Positions 59,566-64,000 of a stretch of 64,000 nucleotides of DNA are shown here, piece by piece (the first letter of the stretch is position 1; every line of letters starts with the position of its first letter). The notes under the pieces were generated by a model, which saw only the letters and a program-made list of their open reading frames with translations, was not told where the DNA came from and searched no databases. This stretch comes from CAUJGP01 sp964612425 (GTDB lineage: Bacteria > Bdellovibrionota > Bdellovibrionia > Bdellovibrionales > Bdellovibrionaceae). Location: positions 58,749 through 122,748 of the forward strand of contig CAZTDX010000002.1 of the NCBI GenBank assembly GCA_964612425.1. The letters run 5' to 3'. The position numbers were made by a program, and so were the translations under genes.

Positions 59566-60652
59566 ATTTTTCCATCTCCATTGCAATAAAAGCATCTATT
59601 TCATTTCGATTAGAACCTTTGAACTCTTTTTCAAATAAAACGATACTGAATCTTGTGCCTCTAATTCCAGTTAATGGCTCACTAAACTCTAAATGACGTT
59701 GATTATTGGTAAAATTAAAAAGCAAACTTAATTCATTAGCATCAACCCTAACATAGCTTCCATTACCTAAGGCAATGGTCAGTAAATCGCAAAGCCCTTT
59801 CCCCCTACGAGCTGAATCAGGCCAACAACTCACCTGAGATTGAAACGATTTTAGAAGTGCTTGCTTATCATTTAATGCTGAATATTTATTATTTGTTTGA
59901 AGCGATTTATGAATACCAACACCCACATCGCCAACAGTAATTTCAAAAAAAGCGTGAGCTTCATTATTTTCGTTTCGCGAAAACATGATGTAACAAGGGC
60001 CTTTTGCGTGAGTTAAAGAATTATCCGCCAACTCACCAATAATCCAACCAATATAACCTGCCTGAGCCTCACTGAAACCCACATTTAAGAGCGAGATCAA
60101 TAATTCGTTTAACACTTGTCGATCTTGCCCTCGAAGAGTGATTTCTTTTAAGGGAAGAAATATTTTTTCAAGATTAGGAGCGGAGGCTTCAATTTTATTG
60201 ATAACATGTGTATTCCAATGAGCTAAGTTTGGATATTTTCGTTTCAATTCTTTAAAAAAACCTGCTGCTGTCAATAAATTTTCAACTTTTGAATCATGAA
60301 TTACAAAAAAAAAGTTGTTTCCGCTTTTTAATTTAGTGCTGACATAGCAGAGAAGTGAAATTATTCCATAGGAATCAATCCTATTAATTTTTCTGAAATC
60401 CATAGTAAACTCATCAATAAGAATATGAGAAATATCGAAATTTTGATTTATTAAAACTAGATCAATTGTAGCCTGGACATTAAATATGCTAGAATAAATT
60501 TTATTTATTATATCAATTTTTTTATAATAAGTGGCACGCCCCTTTTTTACACCTGCTAGCTTTAGAGCTTTGCACTTTATATTAAAAGTAGGTCGCGAAA
60601 TTTTAAGCAATTCACAACATTGATTAACGTTGATCCATTCTGATGATTGCAT
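59558..60652 (-). CDS. HTH, STAS-like and HATPase fusion protein
   Basis: About 364 residues from the ATG at 60652 (GGAGA eight bases before). Residues ~1-45 look like a helix-turn-helix (VNQCCELLKISRPTFNIKCKAL). ~85-140 reads like a STAS fold (FTMDFRKINRIDSYGIISLLCYVS). ~200-350 is a GHKL ATPase: N box GELADNSLTHA, VGDVGVGI (G1) and RRGKGLCDL (G2). There is no phospho-acceptor His domain, so this is an anti-sigma/serine-kinase-type switch rather than a sensor kinase. It sits with a DUF4325 gene and behind a TTTACAA array, and could be autoregulated. Confidence 0.8.
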   Translation of the reverse strand: MQSSEWINVNQCCELLKISRPTFNIKCKALKLAGVKKGRATYYKKIDIINKIYSSIFNVQATIDLVLINQNFDISHILIDEFTMDFRKINRIDSYGIISLLCYVSTKLKSGNNFFFVIHDSKVENLLTAAGFFKELKRKYPNLAHWNTHVINKIEASAPNLEKIFLPLKEITLRGQDRQVLNELLISLLNVGFSEAQAGYIGWIIGELADNSLTHAKGPCYIMFSRNENNEAHAFFEITVGDVGVGIHKSLQTNNKYSALNDKQALLKSFQSQVSCWPDSARRGKGLCDLLTIALGNGSYVRVDANELSLLFNFTNNQRHLEFSEPLTGIRGTRFSIVLFEKEFKGSNRNEIDAFIAMEMEKYV

Positions 60653-60683
60653 TGAAACAGTCTCCATACCAAAACTAGGTCAT

Positions 60684-60720
60684 TTTACAACACTTTACAA
60701 AGATTTACAATACTTTACAT
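60684..60720. promoter_or_regulatory. Four TTTACAA repeats at 10-bp period
   Basis: TTTACAA at 60684, 60694 and 60704 and TTTACAT at 60714, exactly one turn apart; on the sense strand they read TTGTAAA. They lie 32-70 bp before the HATPase start. One copy stands 16 bp before a TAAAAT -10 candidate (60688-60683). Elsewhere in the 323-bp gap (60653-60975) there is a 9-bp inverted repeat TCTATTTTA-3-TAAAATAGA at 60750-60770 and very AT-rich DNA. Confidence 0.6.
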
Positions 60721-60975
60721 ATTTACTTATATATAATTGATATTATTAGTCTATTTTACATTAAAATAGATTACTACAACTTATTTTCTGTAATTTGGTA
60801 GAGTTGTGAACGAAATACAATTATCAGTCTTGTCAAATTTTTAAATTTAATATATTATATAACATATATTTAAACTATTTTATAATTTACTATAATATAT
60901 ATATAAATTCATTTAATATTTATTTTAGTAAATTATTTTATACAAGAATTCACTTAAATGAATGGCTAAAATTTT

Positions 60976-61449
60976 ATGAAAAAAAGTAAAGCGCTCATTA
61001 AAACACAACGAAGAAGCCTCGATCGTAAATTAAAATTATTTAATGATCTTTTGACCTCTTCTCCTCCCAGAACTGGCTGGATAAAGGCCATTCGCGAATC
61101 TCTAGGGATGACATCGTCACAACTAGCAAGCCGAATGGGTATACAACAATCAGGAGTTATTCTCCTCGAGCAGCGAGAGATCCAAAAAAAAGTATCTCTA
61201 GAAACTCTGGAACGTGCAGCACAGGCACTCCAATGTAAACTTGTTTATGCCCTAATCCCAGAAGAGAGCCTGGAGAAAACACTTCAATATCAAGCCGAAC
61301 TTGTCTCTGAAAAAATTTTCAAACGCACCCTTCACACAATGGATCTAGAAATGCAAAAATCAAACCGAGAAGAAACTGAGCTTCACCGCCAAGAGCTCAT
61401 CACATCGTTGATTGATAAACTTGATAAGCGCTTATGGGACAAAGAATGA
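60976..61449 (+). CDS. Mobile mystery protein A (XRE-type regulator)
   Basis: 157 residues. WIKAIRESLGMTSSQLASRMGIQQSGVILLEQREIQKKVSLETLERAAQALQCKLVYALIP is the HTH core of TIGR02612. The family is almost always paired with mobile mystery protein B and often lies in mobile regions. It probably represses its operon and may act as antitoxin. The stop overlaps the start of the Fic gene as ATGA. No strong ribosome site; AT-rich promoter region. Confidence 0.9.
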   Translation: MKKSKALIKTQRRSLDRKLKLFNDLLTSSPPRTGWIKAIRESLGMTSSQLASRMGIQQSGVILLEQREIQKKVSLETLERAAQALQCKLVYALIPEESLEKTLQYQAELVSEKIFKRTLHTMDLEMQKSNREETELHRQELITSLIDKLDKRLWDKE

Positions 61450-62048
61450 AAAAATCCTTTTTAGAATTCCCTCCTGGAACTACCCCACTGAATATCAATG
61501 AAACCAATGGGCTTAAGTTAACTTATATCTCCACTCAAAGTGAACTCAATGCCGCCGAACAAGCTAATATTTTAGAAGGAGAACAGTGGGCTCTTTCTAA
61601 AAAGAGAAAAAACTTCCTTACTGAAAAGTTTATGCGTGATCTTCATAAAAAAATGTTTGGTCATGTATGGACGTGGGCCGGCACCTACAGAATCAGTGAT
61701 AAATCCATCGGAATGACTTGGCATAAAATTCCAACGGAAATTGCAACACTTATACAAGATGCTCGCTACTGGATCACGCACGAAACCTATCCTATCGATG
61801 AAATCGCCGCACGCTTTCACCATCGCCTTACGTGGATCCATCCCTTTCCAAATGGCAACGGGCGGTGGGCTCGAACCATCACCGATGTGCTTTTATTTAA
61901 CTTAAATCAACCGCTCTTCACTTGGGGCTTACAATCCAATCCTCAGGCTTTGAGCGAGCACACTCAAATTCGTGATCGCTATATTCACGCTCTCGCCATG
62001 GCTGATACAAAAAACTACACTGAACTTTTAAAGTTTGTTAGATCATAG
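61446..62048 (+). CDS. Mobile mystery protein B (Fic domain protein)
   Basis: About 200 residues from the ATG at 61446. Fic core with the complete active site HPFPNGNGRWAR (near residue 135), and the N-terminal TIGR02613 part PPGTTPLN and HKKMFGHVWTWAGTYRISDK. The intact Fic motif predicts AMP transfer to a hydroxyl side chain. The inhibitory (S/T)xxxE(G/N) helix is not obvious within this protein. As a pair with the HTH gene it behaves like a toxin-antitoxin module, which is still an inference. Confidence 0.9.
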   Translation: MKKSFLEFPPGTTPLNINETNGLKLTYISTQSELNAAEQANILEGEQWALSKKRKNFLTEKFMRDLHKKMFGHVWTWAGTYRISDKSIGMTWHKIPTEIATLIQDARYWITHETYPIDEIAARFHHRLTWIHPFPNGNGRWARTITDVLLFNLNQPLFTWGLQSNPQALSEHTQIRDRYIHALAMADTKNYTELLKFVRS

Positions 62049-62252
62049 CTTTACTTGATACATGTCGATTGGATCAACACTTCTCAAGACCTACCAAAGT
62101 GTTTCATTAAAAGACAAAAGCCAACGCAATAATCATATAACTTTATTATCCAACATATATAACTTACAATTATTTATATATAATTTATGTTTAATATCTG
62201 ACGTCTTGCACTTCAGTTTTTGTCTTAATTATAACGGGGGAGATTCTTTGGT

Positions 62253-63941
62253 ATGAAAAATAAGTTAAAATGTTTTCCAAAATTTCCAATAAAGTTCTAC
62301 CGCAAACTCATTTCATACATTGTCACTATTACATTCGTTCAATCTTCAATTTTAATTAATAATGTAGCATTTGCGCAGAGTTCAGTACGAGAAGATTACC
62401 ATAAACTAGGTAGAGCAGGTGGAGCCTCAAGAACAGCAAACAACACAACTGTTCAACCTACCAATTTTCAAAAGCCTCCAACACCTGTATTGAATATTCC
62501 TGTTTATAATAAAAAAATTACCTCATATACAAGACCTAATCCACTTACTCCTCAAAATAACACTGCCCCAAGCTTAAGTGCCACAGGAAAATCAGTACCT
62601 GATGGCTTTACAAATACTTGGGAGAGCCAACAACAACCTAAATCTGTAGATTCTGAGAAAGTGGCTCCTGATGAAATACTACCTGAAGGCAAAACCAACT
62701 ACACAGCTAAGTTTCAAACTTGTAGTGGCGGAGCCCCAACGTACAAATTTTCTCGCACGTCTGAACCCCATCAATATTATGCAGCTTCAGTTAAAAATTT
62801 TGCGAGCCAAAGTTGTTCTCGAAGTACAATTGGTAGTTTCATAACAGAAAATAGCTCCGCGGGCGATATCAATGGATCAGCTCAATCATTAGCATCAGGT
62901 CAAGGTAAATTAGGTCAAACCGCCGGTGCAGCTGGTAAATCATCCTACTTTAGGTGTCAAGGAGAAGAAGCCAACATTGAAAAGTACGAGGAGGAAGTCA
63001 TTAAAGCAAAAGAAATGGATCTAAAGCAATGTATTCAATTGGCTGAGTCAATACAAACTAAAGAACTTTCAGATCAAACATGTAAAGCACAAGCCTCTGG
63101 CAACTATGCACACAATATGGATATGTGTCATTCTGTTGCTACAGACATTCAATCCACATCTGAAAAATTACTTGCCTTTGCTAAAAACCACTGGCTTGCA
63201 ATTTCTGCGTTACTTGGTGCTGTAGGGGCAGGAACCTATATGCTTATGAGTTCTGGACATAAGCAAAAAGATGAAGTCACAACAAACCCTGATGGCACTA
63301 AAAAAGATGACAGCACCAACAACGCTAATAACAACAATAAAAAGGATGACACAACCAATGCGCAAAACTCCTTTCAAGATCTCACACAATCAGATATGTG
63401 CAAATACTCCACAAAACCACTAGAGTGTTTTGTAACTCCCTCTTGCGATTTAAAATGTGTGAGTACAAATTTTGGTGTTCCTAATTATGCTGGTTTTCAA
63501 AATGATACCACTCGCATCAACTCGCAAAACCAAGTGGTGGATGCTGCGAATATGGGGCTGAAAAGTAACACTGCCGGAAACAATAGTTTGGGCGGAGGCT
63601 CTAGCAGTGGAAGCGGTGGTCCCACTCTCAATGGCGGCAGCGCCGAAACAGGAGCAAATAACACTGGAAATGGTGGTCGACCCGATTCAAAAAATTTTGA
63701 TGATGACGATTCTCATCATCGTGGCGGTGGATATGCCGATGGAAGCTCTTCTGAAAATGATTTTGGTCGTGGACCGGCTTCTACAAAATCAGCTTTAGGA
63801 AAGGGCGCTGCTGAAAATGGACGCCCACTAACACCTGAAGAAAGTGGCCCTATTCTCTCTAAAGAAATAAATCTCTTTAATCGTATTTACGAAGTATCAA
63901 GAGTACAATGTGTGAGGGATCTAGTTTACTGCGACAAATAG
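62253..63941 (+). CDS. Low-complexity exported or membrane protein
   Basis: 562 residues. A long signal peptide (Lys-rich to residue ~20, hydrophobic to VAFAQ, ~residue 41). The mature part is rich in Ser, Asn, Thr and Gly, with six or more Cys (FQTCSGG, FRCQGEE, CIQLAESIQ, DMCHS). One membrane-like segment WLAISALLGAVGAGTYMLM at ~308-326 is followed by an Asp/Asn/Lys-rich run, then a Cys cluster (MCKYSTKPLECF...SCDLKCVS) and a Gly/Ser-rich end. GGGGGAGA is upstream of the ATG. No family recognised. A dispersed repeat starts right after its stop. Confidence 0.65.
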   Translation: MKNKLKCFPKFPIKFYRKLISYIVTITFVQSSILINNVAFAQSSVREDYHKLGRAGGASRTANNTTVQPTNFQKPPTPVLNIPVYNKKITSYTRPNPLTPQNNTAPSLSATGKSVPDGFTNTWESQQQPKSVDSEKVAPDEILPEGKTNYTAKFQTCSGGAPTYKFSRTSEPHQYYAASVKNFASQSCSRSTIGSFITENSSAGDINGSAQSLASGQGKLGQTAGAAGKSSYFRCQGEEANIEKYEEEVIKAKEMDLKQCIQLAESIQTKELSDQTCKAQASGNYAHNMDMCHSVATDIQSTSEKLLAFAKNHWLAISALLGAVGAGTYMLMSSGHKQKDEVTTNPDGTKKDDSTNNANNNNKKDDTTNAQNSFQDLTQSDMCKYSTKPLECFVTPSCDLKCVSTNFGVPNYAGFQNDTTRINSQNQVVDAANMGLKSNTAGNNSLGGGSSSGSGGPTLNGGSAETGANNTGNGGRPDSKNFDDDDSHHRGGGYADGSSSENDFGRGPASTKSALGKGAAENGRPLTPEESGPILSKEINLFNRIYEVSRVQCVRDLVYCDK

Positions 63942-63978
63942 TCGGTATCGCGAAATTGAAAAAACTCATCGTTGCCTC
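63940..63978. repeat. Dispersed repeat, copy 2
   Basis: Three differences in 39 bases against 43600-43638. It starts in the last base of the preceding stop codon region and runs to near the window end, where the second half of the hairpin seen in copy 1 is not present (it becomes CTCGCTCAAATCTC). Same orientation as copy 1. Confidence 0.7.
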
Positions 63979-64000
63979 GCTCAAATCTCACTCAACGTAG

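Noticed and set aside
60976..62048. Integrated mobile element around the mobile mystery genes
   Set aside because: No integrase, transposase or flanking direct repeats were found within the window.
1..64000. tRNA, rRNA or riboswitch
   Set aside because: I looked for cloverleaf arms, GTTCGA-type T loops and common leader motifs in the gaps and saw none; a covariance search would be needed to exclude small RNAs.

Overview
The window looks like a chromosomal segment of an AT-rich, Gram-negative bacterium, most likely a member of the Bdellovibrionota (predatory-type deltaproteobacterial relatives). The pointers are a TIGR02147-family regulator, a bacterial deoxyhypusine-synthase-like protein, two tandem lytic transglycosylases, a response regulator fused to PilZ, and many lipoproteins and exported proteins without known relatives. 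This placement is an inference from gene content. I see no rRNA, tRNA, CRISPR array, prophage or insertion sequence.

Layout. 1-7150 (minus strand): one complete phosphate operon, pstS-pstC-pstA-pstB-phoU-phoB-phoR, running directly into murB, whose 3' part lies outside the window. A three-repeat Pho-box-like promoter precedes pstS. 7171-10300 (minus): an exported Clp/Hsp100-like AAA+ ATPase with a degenerate first ATPase module and a CUB-like domain in the middle, next to a small membrane protein. 10462-14300 (minus): hisC-cmk-rpsA, a housekeeping block. 14387-17701: a Nudix-like remnant and two unrecognised exported proteins. 17976-21484: a chemoreceptor, murJ and rpsT. 21581-24424 (minus): an AAA/DUF4143 ATPase whose start lies in an 80-bp perfect palindrome, a matrixin-like metalloprotease lipoprotein, and a BrnT/BrnA toxin-antitoxin pair.

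24533-32749 is the most coherent accessory locus. A large TPR-like protein with winged-helix ends is divergent from a three-gene exported/lipoprotein operon. It leads its own operon with a secreted trypsin-like protease and a second lipoprotein, and this lipoprotein is a paralogue of the divergent one. An array of ATACTCCAA repeats with 10-bp period lies between the two arms. 32806-33588 holds a promoter/operator, a putative antitoxin with a truncated nucleotidyltransferase toxin, and an orphan carrying a TIGR02147-like N-terminus. 33746-37751: a deoxyhypusine-synthase-like enzyme, a PilZ response regulator, a methyltransferase, an outer-membrane-type protein and a 36-residue membrane protein. 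37993-43458: an unknown protein, then MltD-like and Slt-like lytic transglycosylases. 43770-52468: mostly metabolism and membrane genes (VC0807-like, SohB, truncated haemoglobin, DegT aminotransferase, IlvA, zinc ribbon, TrhO, NadB). 52558-59216: exported proteins divergent from a TIGR02147 regulator, an OmpA/glycine-zipper lipoprotein, a catalase-like lipoprotein and an alkaline-phosphatase-superfamily phosphodiesterase. 59284-63941: a HATPase plus STAS-like (DUF4325) switch preceded by a 10-bp-periodic TTTACAA array, the mobile mystery A/B (HTH/Fic) pair, and a low-complexity exported protein. A ~39-bp dispersed repeat occurs at 43600 and at the right end.

Functions are assigned by reading motifs by eye; no database or structure search was possible. 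Starts were moved from the longest frame where a Shine-Dalgarno sequence favoured an inner start.
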